Source: an uncultured Rhodoblastus sp.
GTDB lineage: Bacteria > Pseudomonadota > Alphaproteobacteria > Rhizobiales > Beijerinckiaceae
Assembly (NCBI RefSeq): GCF_903903185.1
Contig: NZ_CAIUXT010000229.1
Location: 1 to 58,535 of the forward strand
Direction: 5' to 3'
DNA: 58,535 bases
Below the pieces are notes generated by a model. The model searched no databases. It worked only from the letters and a program-made list of their open reading frames with translations, and was not told the origin of the DNA. Position numbers and translations under genes: made by a program. Positions 26,563 to 34,602 of this stretch are shown here, in pieces (within the stretch, counting starts at the first letter, position 1; each line of letters starts with the position of its first letter).

Positions 26563-27543
26563 TCAGGACTGCCTGAAGCGCTGGCTGGCCGCCTGCTGGA
26601 ACAGCCGATCCTGCGACATGGCGAGCATTTCCATCTTTCGAAGGTTGATCGGAGCGAGATTCATCACCGATTCAACCCAGATGTCGGTGATGTCGCGCAG
26701 TTCCTCGCGAGTCAGCGGCGCGATCCGCCGCCGCACCTTGCCGATGGCCCCCAGCAGCGCGTGGCGCTTGCCGTTGTCGGCGATGAACCTTTGGGCGCGC
26801 GCCTGACCCTCGCCTTTTTCGGCGAGGATGTCGATCAGGCCCATCTCATGCAATTCCTCGGCCTTGCACATGCGCCCGGACAGGATCAGCTTTTCCGCGC
26901 GCGCCGGATCGAGTCGGCGCGACACGAGGCTATAAGCGCCCATGCCGGGGAAAGTCTGAAACAGGGCTTCGGGAAAACCGAGATTGACTCCCCGTTCGGC
27001 AATGACGAACTGGCAACTCAGCGCCGCCTCGAAACCGCCGCCCAGCGCGTCTCCTTCCAGCAAGGCCATGGTGACGACCGGCGAATCGAAGCCATGGTAA
27101 TTCTCATAGATCGCCTCGACGCAGGCATAGGCGTATGAGCGCAGGCCCTCCGTGTCGCGCGCGCGCACGCGGTCGACAAAGAAAGGCAGGTCGCCGCCCA
27201 TGCTGAACACGTCGGGCCGCAGCGAACCACCGATGAAGAATTTGATCGGCGGTTCGACGAAATCATTCTGCTCATACAGGGCGCGGATGTCGGCGTTCAG
27301 CGCGTTGAGTTCCTGCAGCAAAGGCAGAGTCCAGCTCACGGTGTTTTCGTGGCGCATGGCGCACCAAACGGTTCTGGAGACCGGATCGAACCGTACATCC
27401 AGCATGTGTCGCGGTTTGGCCAGAAAATCGAGACATTGCGGCAGCGCCTCGTCGCGGGTTCCGCCCGGCGTTGGCGGATCGCCCAGTGGGCTGGGAACGG
27501 GCGAAGCGGTACGCACAGACAAAAACTCTAAAGACTGGATCAT
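26563..27543 (-). CDS. rpfF: RpfF-like DSF synthase (crotonase superfamily)
   Basis: 326-residue enoyl-CoA hydratase/isomerase superfamily protein. It matches the RpfF subgroup, which makes diffusible signal factor (cis-2-unsaturated fatty acids) from acyl-ACP: DVFSMGGDLPFFV, LEGDALGGGFEAALSCQFVI, FPEALFQTFPGMGAYS and ITDIWVESVMNL. The two catalytic glutamates, Glu172 (GGGFE) and Glu192 (FPEAL), are kept 20 residues apart as in known synthases. An N-terminal extension of about 35 residues is present. Start at ATG 27543; a TTG at 27558 is an alternative. No RpfC/RpfG or RpfR receptor lies in the window. Confidence 0.85.
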   Translation of the reverse strand: MIQSLEFLSVRTASPVPSPLGDPPTPGGTRDEALPQCLDFLAKPRHMLDVRFDPVSRTVWCAMRHENTVSWTLPLLQELNALNADIRALYEQNDFVEPPIKFFIGGSLRPDVFSMGGDLPFFVDRVRARDTEGLRSYAYACVEAIYENYHGFDSPVVTMALLEGDALGGGFEAALSCQFVIAERGVNLGFPEALFQTFPGMGAYSLVSRRLDPARAEKLILSGRMCKAEELHEMGLIDILAEKGEGQARAQRFIADNGKRHALLGAIGKVRRRIAPLTREELRDITDIWVESVMNLAPINLRKMEMLAMSQDRLFQQAASQRFRQS

Positions 27544-27698
27544 GACTCGAACATTCAAGCGAGATCAGGGGCACGATAGAAAAGCTTAACAAACCTTTAA
27601 AGCCCCAAATGTTATTTTGGGACGCCAAAGCCAAAAACAGCCAAAAATTTATATCAGAAATTATTGTTTTTAATCAGTAGTTTAAAATGCATATACTG

Positions 27699-29330
27699 CT
27701 AAAGGCGCGACGCCTCGCCCCCCCGCGCGGCCTCGATCAGCGGCGCGCCGAAGCGCGCGAGCTGGCCGCTTTCGTCGCCGCAGCGGGAGACCAGTTCCGC
27801 CAGATCGACCGGAGGCGCGTCGATGAGGCTCGCCAGCGCCGCCTCATCGATAAGCCGCGCCGGAGCGACGCCGGCTTTCCGCGCAATCGTCAATCGCGCC
27901 TCGCGCAAGGCGCGAAGACGGCGCGTCTGTTCAACATTGCGCGCCGGTTCGGGCGGGGAGGGAACAAAGGGCGCCGCGAGTCCCGCCGCCTCGGGCTCGT
28001 CCGGCGACGGCGCGCGCGACAACCGCGCCATTCCCGACGTGATGGCGCAGCGGGCCAAAGCCCGCGCCTCGCTCGGCGCCTCGCGCGCCAGCCGCGCCAA
28101 ACGCCGCGACAAGTCGAAACGCCCAAGAAAACCGGACCGCCGCCGGCAATTGTCGCATTGGCCGCAGGCCGGGCTCTGCTCCCCCAGCGCCGCGAGCAGG
28201 CGTTGCTCCCGGCAATCGCCGGCGGTGAAATATTCGGCCAGGATTTTCATGCGCCGCGCCGAGACCGGATCGAGACGCGCCAACTCGAATCGCGCCGCGC
28301 GCAATTGCGACAGAGTTTTCGGCGCATAAAGCGCGATGGCCTCGGCTGGGCGCCCATCGCGCCCGGCTCGGCCTGTCTCCTGATAGAGCGTTTCGAGATG
28401 ATCCGGGATGTCGCCATGGATGACATAGCGCACATCCGGCTTGTCAATGCCGAGGCCGAAGGCGACCGTCGCCACCATCACCGCATCGGAGCGCGCCAGA
28501 AATTCGTCCTGCCGCTGCGCGCGCAAGCGCTCTTGCAGGCCGGCGTGATAGGAGGCCGCCCGGCAGCCGGCCTCGACCAGCGCCTGCGCCACGCGATCGG
28601 CCTTGCTGCGCGAGCCGCAATAAATAATTCCGCTGACATCGCGCCGCGCCACGACCAGATCGACAATCTGGCCGATAGGATCGCGTCCCTGCGGCAGGGC
28701 GGAAAGCGCGATGGCCTTGCGGCGGAACGAGCCGATCAATTCGCGCGGCGGGCGGGCGAACAGGTTTTCGACGATTTGCGCGCGCGTCGCCGGCGCCGCC
28801 GTCGCGGTCGTCGCCGCCATTTGCGGAAAGCCCAGAGTCCTGGAGGCCTCGCCGATCCGGGCATACTCGGGGCGAAAATCATGACCCCATTGCGCGACGC
28901 AATGGGCCTCGTCCACCGCCAGCAGGCGCACATCCGCCGCCCGCAGAAATTCGACCGTTTCCGGATCGGCGAGCCGTTCCGGCGAGAGATAGAGCAGGCT
29001 CAAAGCGCGGCGCTCGACATCCGCGCGGATCCTGGCATAGGCGCCCGTCGCCATATCGGCATGAAGCGCCGCCGCCGCAATTTCTTGCCTTTGCAGCTTC
29101 TGCGCCTGGTCGCGCATCAGCGCGATCAGGGGCGAGACCACCAGGGTCAGGCCGGGACGCAGGATCGCGGGCAATTGGTAGATCAGCGATTTGCCGCCGC
29201 CAGTCGGCCAGACGACGAAAACATCCTCGCCGTCGAGCACGGCTTCGATCGCCTCGCGCTGGCCGGGCAGGAAATCGTCGAAACCGAATTTTTCGCGCAA
29301 GATTGTCCGCGCCGCAGCCAAATCAGCCAT
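27699..29330 (-). CDS. recQ: ATP-dependent DNA helicase RecQ
   Basis: 543-residue superfamily 2 helicase for DNA repair and recombination. Motif 0 FGFDDFLPGQREAIEAVL, Walker A WPTGGGKSLIYQLPA, Walker B VDEAHCVAQWGHDFRPEY, motif III TATAA, motif V ATVAFGLGIDKPDVR and motif VI QETGRAGRDG are all visible. A zinc-binding segment CREQRLLAALGEQ...CGQCDNC follows, then a C-terminal HRDC-like domain (LRALREARLTIARKAGV). The region between the zinc domain and HRDC is shortened, so the winged-helix part looks reduced. ATG 29330 (MADLAAARTIL) was chosen as the start; the frame is open 60 bases further. Confidence 0.95.
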   Translation of the reverse strand: MADLAAARTILREKFGFDDFLPGQREAIEAVLDGEDVFVVWPTGGGKSLIYQLPAILRPGLTLVVSPLIALMRDQAQKLQRQEIAAAALHADMATGAYARIRADVERRALSLLYLSPERLADPETVEFLRAADVRLLAVDEAHCVAQWGHDFRPEYARIGEASRTLGFPQMAATTATAAPATRAQIVENLFARPPRELIGSFRRKAIALSALPQGRDPIGQIVDLVVARRDVSGIIYCGSRSKADRVAQALVEAGCRAASYHAGLQERLRAQRQDEFLARSDAVMVATVAFGLGIDKPDVRYVIHGDIPDHLETLYQETGRAGRDGRPAEAIALYAPKTLSQLRAARFELARLDPVSARRMKILAEYFTAGDCREQRLLAALGEQSPACGQCDNCRRRSGFLGRFDLSRRLARLAREAPSEARALARCAITSGMARLSRAPSPDEPEAAGLAAPFVPSPPEPARNVEQTRRLRALREARLTIARKAGVAPARLIDEAALASLIDAPPVDLAELVSRCGDESGQLARFGAPLIEAARGGEASRL

Positions 29331-29450
29331 CGCCGTCAGCCACGGAACGAATCGCCATTTTACGGCTTTCTTCAGCCCCCCCGCCCGCAAAAATCGGCGC
29401 CCCCGACGAAAAGGGCGCCAAAGTCGAAAGCAACATTGCCGCGCGCCCGA

Positions 29451-29479
29451 TTGTCATGAACCGATCCAAAGCCTAGATT
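29451..29479 (+). promoter_or_regulatory. Promoter of the first cytochrome c gene
   Basis: TTGTCA and TAGATT are spaced by exactly 17 bases, a sigma-70 type pair about 90 bases before the ATG. The same hexamers and spacing recur before the second cytochrome gene, while the spacer itself differs in part, which supports function. Confidence 0.65.
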
Positions 29480-29569
29480 GTCGCCGCGCCGCGCGATGGC
29501 CGGTCGCAGGCTGCACTATTTTGCACCGATTCGGGCGCCTAGTCCCGACCGCAAGGAAGGAAAACAAGC

Positions 29570-29962
29570 ATGAAACTGATCCAGGCTCTGTCGGCCGCCG
29601 CCATATTTGCGACGATGTCCTCGACCGCCTTCGCCGCGGCCGGCGACCCCGAAGCGGGCGCCAAGGTTTTCAACAAATGCGCCGCCTGCCACAAGGTCGG
29701 CCCCGGCGCCAAGAACGGCGTCGGTCCTGTTTTGAACGGTCTCCAGGGACGCAAGAGCGGAACCGCCGAAGGCTATACCTATTCCGACGCCAACAAGAAT
29801 TCAGGACTGACCTGGGACGAGGCGACGTTCAAGGAATATATCGCCGGGCCGCAGAAGAAGATTCCCGGCACGAAAATGACCTACCCCGGCCTGCCGGTAG
29901 AGGCCGACCGCGACAACATCTGGGCCTATCTCATCCAGTTCAAGGCCGACGGCTCCAAATAG
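29570..29962 (+). CDS. Class I c-type cytochrome (cytochrome c2 / c-550 type), copy 1
   Basis: 130-residue soluble periplasmic electron carrier. Signal peptide IQALSAAAIFATMSSTAFAAA, then GDPEAGAKVFNKCAACHKVGPGAKNG-type sequence with heme motif CAACH, and the Met ligand region GTKMTYPGL. The C-terminal helix is RDNIWAYLIQFKADGSK. Size and motifs fit cytochrome c2, accepting electrons from the bc1 complex encoded 10 kb away. GGAAGG precedes the ATG. It is one of two tandem copies (the other starts 757 bases on). Confidence 0.93.
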   Translation: MKLIQALSAAAIFATMSSTAFAAAGDPEAGAKVFNKCAACHKVGPGAKNGVGPVLNGLQGRKSGTAEGYTYSDANKNSGLTWDEATFKEYIAGPQKKIPGTKMTYPGLPVEADRDNIWAYLIQFKADGSK

Positions 29963-30030
29963 GGTTTATCTGAAGTAACGTCGTTCGGACGAGATGGCGA
30001 GGGTTCTTCCCTCAAATCGATGTTCTGAAC

Positions 30031-30105
30031 CATTGGAGCGGGCCGTTGCCCGCTCCAGGCATTTTTGGAAACATTGGAGCGGGCTCTTGCCCGCTCCAGG
30101 CATTT
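30031..30105. repeat. Two tandem hairpin repeats after cytochrome c copy 1
   Basis: Two 34-base units (30031-30064 and 30072-30105) contain CATTGGAGCGGGC, a four-base loop and GCCCGCTCCAGGCATTT. Each forms a perfect 10-bp stem TGGAGCGGGC/GCCCGCTCCA. The units differ only in the loop (CGTT, TCTT). They may act as terminator or mRNA-stabilising elements. Confidence 0.75.
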
Positions 30106-30206
30106 CTGCGGGATGACCGCCGGCTCGACCCGGCGTGCAGGCGACTCAAGAGCAACGGACCGGCCGGCGCCCGCTGCAACAGACGAAAGCGGCATGTCGC
30201 GCCCGA

Positions 30207-30235
30207 TTGTCATGCGCTCTGCCAAAGCCTAGATT
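30207..30235 (+). promoter_or_regulatory. Promoter of the second cytochrome c gene
   Basis: TTGTCA, a 17-base spacer and TAGATT, as upstream of copy 1. The downstream leader blocks TTGCACCGA and TCGGGCGCC are also shared by both copies. Confidence 0.65.
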
Positions 30236-30326
30236 GCGGTTGCGCCGCGCGACGCCCTGTCGACGGGCGGCGCCAATTTGCACCGAATCGGGCGCCAAGT
30301 CCCGATAGCAAGGGAGGAAGCAAAGC

Positions 30327-30716
30327 ATGAAACGGATACATGCCCTTTCGGCCGCCGCCATCCTGGCGATGGCCTCCTCGACCGCCTTGGCCGCCGGCGA
30401 CCCCGTTGCCGGCGGCAAGGTTTTCAACAAATGCGCTTCTTGCCACAAGATCGGCCCCGGCGCCAAAAACGGCGTCGGCCCGCAATTGAACGGCCTCGTC
30501 GGCGGCAAGGCCGGCGGCTACGAAGGCTTTGCCTATTCCGACGTCAACAAGAATTCCGGCCTGACCTGGGACGAGGCGACTTTCAAGGACTATATCGCCG
30601 CGCCGCAGAAGAAGATTCCCGGGACCAAAATGTCTTTCCCCGGCCTGCCGGCTGAGGCCGACCGCGACAATCTCTGGGCCTTTATCTCCCAGTTCAAGGC
30701 CGATGGCTCCAAATAG
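30327..30716 (+). CDS. Class I c-type cytochrome (cytochrome c2 / c-550 type), copy 2
   Basis: 129 residues, about three quarters identical to copy 1. Signal peptide HALSAAAILAMASSTALA, heme motif CASCH (copy 1 has CAACH), and Met ligand in GTKMSFPGL. Differences cluster at the heme-adjacent loop and in the middle (LVGGKAGGYEGFAYSDV versus a TAEGYTYSDA stretch with one more residue). GGGAGGAAG lies before the ATG. Promoter and leader were duplicated along with the gene, and a terminator follows. The copies could serve different oxidases or reaction centres. Confidence 0.93.
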   Translation: MKRIHALSAAAILAMASSTALAAGDPVAGGKVFNKCASCHKIGPGAKNGVGPQLNGLVGGKAGGYEGFAYSDVNKNSGLTWDEATFKDYIAAPQKKIPGTKMSFPGLPAEADRDNLWAFISQFKADGSK

Positions 30717-30746
30717 GCCGTTTCGGGCCTTGCCCTGTATTCGACT

Positions 30747-30775
30747 CCGGTCGCGCCTGTCGCGGTCGGCTTTTT
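30747..30775 (+). terminator. Terminator after cytochrome c copy 2
   Basis: CCGGTCGCG and CGCGGTCGG pair over 9 bp, including two G-U wobbles, with a five-base loop, followed by CTTTTTG. It lies 30 bases after the stop codon. Confidence 0.7.
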
Positions 30776-30842
30776 GTTGCTGGCGCGGCGATTCCGCAAA
30801 TTGGCGCTTTCCCTTTGCCGGCCGAAGTCTTAAACGGCGCGG

Positions 30843-31343
30843 ATGACCGATCTGTCGCTCGATTATGCGCTGCAAACCGCCGCCGATCTGCCCGCCATCC
30901 GCAAGCTGGAGGCGCGCGCCTTCGGCCCCGGCCGTTTCGCCAAGACCGCCTACCGCCTGCGCGAGGGCGTGGCGCCGGACTGGACCCTGTCCTATCTGGC
31001 GCGAATCGGCGGGATGCTGGTCGGCGCCAATACCCTGACCCGCATCGCCATCGGCGGCGCGCCGGCTTTGCTGCTCGGCCCGCTCACGGTCGAGGAGGCG
31101 TTTCGCACCCGCGGCCTCGGCGAGGCTCTGGCGCAAAAATCGCTCGACACCGCCAGGGCCGCCGGCCACAAACTGGTCATTCTCGTCGGCGACCCGCCGT
31201 TTTACGAACGCCTCGGCTTTTCGCGCACGCCTTTTGGCCGTTTCCAGTTCCCCGGCCCGGTCGATCCGGCGCGGCTGCTGCATTGCGAATTGCAACCCGG
31301 GGCACTGGAAGATTATCGCGGTGCGGTGACCCTGTTTATTTAG
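30843..31343 (+). CDS. GNAT-family N-acetyltransferase (YhbS-like)
   Basis: 166-residue acetyltransferase. The GNAT fold is seen as DLPAIRKLEARAFG (motif C/D), LLLGPLTVEEAFRTRGLGEALAQKSLDTARAAG (motif A, acetyl-CoA binding with RTRGLG) and VILVGDPPFYERLGFSR (motif B). The pattern GDPPFYERLGF is typical of the YhbS subgroup (COG3153). The acceptor is unknown. The start ATG lacks a strong ribosome site. A single gene after the cytochrome terminator. Confidence 0.88.
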   Translation: MTDLSLDYALQTAADLPAIRKLEARAFGPGRFAKTAYRLREGVAPDWTLSYLARIGGMLVGANTLTRIAIGGAPALLLGPLTVEEAFRTRGLGEALAQKSLDTARAAGHKLVILVGDPPFYERLGFSRTPFGRFQFPGPVDPARLLHCELQPGALEDYRGAVTLFI

Positions 31344-31741
31344 AACCGTCGTCCATTCGGCGCGACGGACACTGCGGCGTCGCCAAAAAAATCGCTATAA
31401 AACAAGGATCTACGAGCAGGCTTTGGGTGTCGCGCCAGGCAAGGCCGGCGCGGACGCGAAGCCCTCGCCGCGCGCCGATGACAAAATCTCCCCCGGACGC
31501 CAAAAAACCGTTCCTCGCCTGTTGGAAGAATGGCGCTATTTCGCAAGACGCATCTGTGATGTAAACTCAAGCGCAAGCTTTCCCGGAGGCGCCGACAAAA
31601 CAACAGAAGGCGGCGAAATGGCCCCCGCGAACGCCTGCAAAACCTGAAAAAAATCAAAAGCTGCGAAAAAAGTCAAAAAATCAAAAAGTCAAAAAATCAA
31701 AACGCGCAAAAATCGGAATATGCACTCAGGGAGGAAATGAC
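31344..31741. other. Intergenic region with A-rich leader
   Basis: 398 bases without a supported gene. The last 100 bases are extremely A-rich on the plus strand and include a tandem repeat (31672-31703). They form the leader of the following cache-like gene, which has a strong GGAGGAAATG ribosome site. Confidence 0.5.
31672..31703 (+). repeat. 16-bp A-rich tandem repeat
   Basis: GTCAAAAAATCAAAAA is followed directly by GTCAAAAAATCAAAAC. Further AAAATCAAAA units lie just upstream. The A-tracts recur at roughly helical spacing, so the DNA may be curved. Confidence 0.7.
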
Positions 31742-32224
31742 ATGGTACGCAAATTCATTATTGCCGCGGCGTCCGGCGCCGTCCTCGCGCTTTCGCCGAC
31801 TTGTTTCGCTCAAGCCGCCGAACACTACTCGGATCGATACATTGCCACGGCCATGCTGTTGAATGTGGTGGCCGAGGTGAAAGTCAACCGGGAGCAGGCC
31901 TTCGACACGTTCAACCAGGGCGGAGGCCGGTTCCTGAACGGCGATATTTATGTGTTCTGCACCAATGCCGATACCGGGAAATTCGTCGCCACAGGCAACC
32001 CCAATGCGAAGGATTTGATCGGACAGGATATCCGGTCCCTGAAGGACGAGACCGGCAAGAACTTCGGTCAGGATCTTTTCGTCGCGGGACAGAAGCCGGA
32101 AGGCCAGATCACCGAGATCAACTACCTGTTCGCCAAGCCGACGGACCCGAGACCGGCCCCCAAGACGACCTTCGTGACGCGGGTGGACGAGGATTACGCC
32201 TGCGGAGTCGGCTATTACAAATAG
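31742..32224 (+). CDS. Periplasmic cache-domain-like protein
   Basis: 160 residues. Signal peptide FIIAAASGAVLALSPTCFAQA, then one small domain with AFDTFNQGGGRFLNGDIYVFC, FVATGNPNAKDLIGQDIRSLKDETGKNFG and TFVTRVDEDYACGVGYYK. This is the pattern of single-cache proteins ('cache domain-containing'), which bind small ligands and are normally part of chemoreceptors; here it is free in the periplasm with no membrane or signalling domain. Two cysteines may pair. Ribosome site GGAGGAAATGAC. Ligand unknown. Confidence 0.75.
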   Translation: MVRKFIIAAASGAVLALSPTCFAQAAEHYSDRYIATAMLLNVVAEVKVNREQAFDTFNQGGGRFLNGDIYVFCTNADTGKFVATGNPNAKDLIGQDIRSLKDETGKNFGQDLFVAGQKPEGQITEINYLFAKPTDPRPAPKTTFVTRVDEDYACGVGYYK

Positions 32225-32268
32225 CCCGCCCGCATCGAGCGGCGTCACGACAAGTTGTCGCGCCTCGC

Positions 32269-32375
32269 GCATGTTCCCGAAAAGTTGCAGACTTTTCGGA
32301 AAAGGACATGCGCTTGAATAAGACGCATGTTCCCGAAAAGTTGCAGACTTTTCGGAAAAGGACATGCGCTTGAAT
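32269..32375. repeat. Paired 51-bp hairpin repeats (family also at 50083-50178)
   Basis: Two identical 51-bp units (32269-32319 and 32325-32375) are separated by five bases. Each has an inner 9-bp stem CCGAAAAGT/ACTTTTCGG around TGCAG and an outer arm GCATGT/ACATGC. They lie between the cache-like gene and the end of the MoxR operon. Confidence 0.85.
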
Positions 32376-32456
32376 TAAAAAATTTCCCCGGAATTTAGGG
32401 ACTTTTCGGAACGAAACAGGCGGTTGAACAAAGAGTTGGCGGGCTGAACAAGTCGT

Positions 32457-34586
32457 TCAGCCCGCCCTCCCCCGCCGCCCCTCCCAAGCCCAGGCGCCGA
32501 CCAGCGCGCCGAGCAGCGCCAAAAGACCGAACAGGCCGACCGCGAGCGGCGCCAGTCTGATGCCACGCGCCACGCTAGCGCCGGTGCGGCGGACGCCGAT
32601 ATAGTCCTGGCCCGCATAGACTGGGCTGTCGCGCATTGCGACGATTCGCGGCAGGCGAATGGCGCTTCCGGACGCCTCGCCGATCCGCCGCGCCGAACCG
32701 CCGCCGGCTTCCGCCAGAGGCCGCAGTTTTTCCGTCGTCGAGACCACTTCGCGATATTCGAGCGGATTTTCCGGCCCGACATTGACCAGAGCCGTCAACT
32801 CCACAGCCGCAGAATCCCTTTGGCTCAACCGATAAAGACCTAGTTCTTCCGCGCTCAGCTTGCCGCGAAACAGCCCCGGCGCCGCCTGAGTCAGGGCGAC
32901 ATCGAAGTGCTTGCCGGACGGCGCCGCGACGTGGACGGTCGCGACCGTCTCGGCCAGCGTCTGGCGCTCGACCGAAACCTCCCGGCCCCTCGCGGTCGCG
33001 TGCAAGAATTCCTCTTCGAGCTCCGGCTCCTTCATCAGCCAATGCGACATGCGCCGCATCAGATCGTCATAGGGGCCGCCGCCGCGATAGCCGCGCGACC
33101 ACAGCCAGCTCTGGTCGGTCAGCAGCAGCGCCACCCTGCCCTTGCCCTCGCGCGACAGCACCAGCAGCGGCGCGCCGCCGTCCCCTTCGAGCACCGGAGC
33201 GCCGCGCATGAAAACGGCCTGTTCCTGACGGAACCAGGGGCTCCAGACGGCAGGCCTGGCGCCGGCGCCCGGGAGGTCGCGGGTCACCGGATGGCGGGCG
33301 CCAAGTTGCGACAGCGCCGGTTGAAACGGCGTCTCGATCGCTTCGCCGGTCGGGCGGGCCGGGATGACCTTGCCGATGGGAGTGTAATAGAGTCCGTCCG
33401 GCTGGGCAAAATTCGGCCCGGCGACGATGGCGAGCGCGCCGCCGTCACGGACATAGCGGACGATATTGTCGAAATAGGCCGGCGGCAGCAGGCCCATGTT
33501 GGAATAGCGGTCGAACAGGATCAGATCGAAATCGCCGATTCTCGCGCCGAATAATTCGGCGGTCGGAAAGGCGATCAGCGCCAGTTCGCGGATCGGCGTC
33601 CCGTCCTGCTTTTCCGGCGGCCGCAGAATGGTGAAATGCACCAGTTCGACATTGGCGTCGGCCTTGAGCAGGTTGCGCCAGGCGCGCTCGCCCGGGTTGG
33701 GCTCGCCCGACACCAGCAAGACCTTGAGATGGTCGCGCACGCCCTCGACCGTCGCCACCGCCTTGTTGTTGACGAGCGTCAGTTCGTCCGCCATCGGTTC
33801 GGCATCGAATTCCAGCACATTCTGGCCGCCATGGTCGAGCCGCACCGGAATTTTTACCGGCTCGCCGGGCCGCGCCAGCACGCGGGTCGTCACGGCGCCG
33901 TCGCGCTTGACCGTGACCGCGACCGGATCGCCCGGCCCGTTGGTCTCCTCGACTTTGAGCGTGAACGCCACCTCCTTGCCGATCAGGCCGAAGCGCGGCG
34001 CCTCGACCAGCACGATATGGCGGTCCCGTTCGCCTTCATGGCCGGTGACCAGCACGTGCAGCGGCGCCCTGAGATTGGCGCCGGCAAGCGAAGAGGGAAT
34101 ATCGTGGACGACGCCGTCCGTCACCATGATCACCGCGCCGAGCCGTTCGGACGCGACGTCGGCGAGGCCGGCGTTGAGCGCCGCGAACAGCCGCGTGCCG
34201 TCGCCCTGCCCGGCGTCCGCAAGTTCGGCGCTCAAAGGCGCCGCGCCGGCCTCGATCAAGCGGATATCGACATCGCCGAGCGCCTTGAGCTGCCGGTCGA
34301 GCGCATCGCGGGCGGCGTCGGTCTGGGCGCGGCGGTCGCCGAAATCCTGCGAGGCGCTGCGGTCGAGCACCACCGCTACCACATCGTGCAGATTTTCGCG
34401 CTGTTCCTCGACCAGCGACGGGCCGCTCAAGGCGCCGAGCAACAGGGTGAAGACCAGCGCGCGCAATAGCGCGCCGCGCCGGCGCAGGATCAGCGCGGCG
34501 GCGACCGCGGCCAGCGCCAAAGCCGCGAAGACCCCAAGCAGCCAAAGCGGCGCCAGTGGCGCGAAGGCGAGACTGAACTGCGTCAA
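32457..34586 (-). CDS. Membrane protein with VWA-like and glutamine amidotransferase-like regions (MoxR operon)
   Basis: 709 residues. Two N-terminal membrane helices (LWLLGVFAALALAAVAAAL; ALVFTLLLGALSG), then a von Willebrand A-like segment (VAVVLDRSASQDF), a beta-rich middle, a GATase1-like region (FDLILFDRYSNMG, GGALAIVAGPNF) and a C-terminal helix (LAVGLFGLLALLGALVGAWAW). This layout is usual for the last gene of MoxR-DUF58-DUF4159 operons in Hyphomicrobiales. It would expose most of its mass to the periplasm. Function unknown. It starts 16 bases after the DUF4159 gene. Confidence 0.8.
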   Translation of the reverse strand: MTQFSLAFAPLAPLWLLGVFAALALAAVAAALILRRRGALLRALVFTLLLGALSGPSLVEEQRENLHDVVAVVLDRSASQDFGDRRAQTDAARDALDRQLKALGDVDIRLIEAGAAPLSAELADAGQGDGTRLFAALNAGLADVASERLGAVIMVTDGVVHDIPSSLAGANLRAPLHVLVTGHEGERDRHIVLVEAPRFGLIGKEVAFTLKVEETNGPGDPVAVTVKRDGAVTTRVLARPGEPVKIPVRLDHGGQNVLEFDAEPMADELTLVNNKAVATVEGVRDHLKVLLVSGEPNPGERAWRNLLKADANVELVHFTILRPPEKQDGTPIRELALIAFPTAELFGARIGDFDLILFDRYSNMGLLPPAYFDNIVRYVRDGGALAIVAGPNFAQPDGLYYTPIGKVIPARPTGEAIETPFQPALSQLGARHPVTRDLPGAGARPAVWSPWFRQEQAVFMRGAPVLEGDGGAPLLVLSREGKGRVALLLTDQSWLWSRGYRGGGPYDDLMRRMSHWLMKEPELEEEFLHATARGREVSVERQTLAETVATVHVAAPSGKHFDVALTQAAPGLFRGKLSAEELGLYRLSQRDSAAVELTALVNVGPENPLEYREVVSTTEKLRPLAEAGGGSARRIGEASGSAIRLPRIVAMRDSPVYAGQDYIGVRRTGASVARGIRLAPLAVGLFGLLALLGALVGAWAWEGRRGRAG

Positions 34587-34602
34587 GGACCAGAGCCTTC
34601 GT

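Larger units (their letters stand above)
29963..30326. other. Spacer between the two cytochrome c genes
   Basis: 364 bases. It holds two tandem hairpins (30031-30105) just past copy 1, then a duplicated promoter and leader region for copy 2 (from about 30197). No gene is supported. Confidence 0.6.

Noticed and set aside
27687-29459. Plus-strand open frame opposite recQ
   Set aside because: recQ motifs are complete on the minus strand; the antisense product is Arg/Ala-rich and domainless.
32269-32375. Possible insertion-sequence remnant
   Set aside because: No transposase fragment or target duplication is visible; the hairpin pair fits a REP-like family better.
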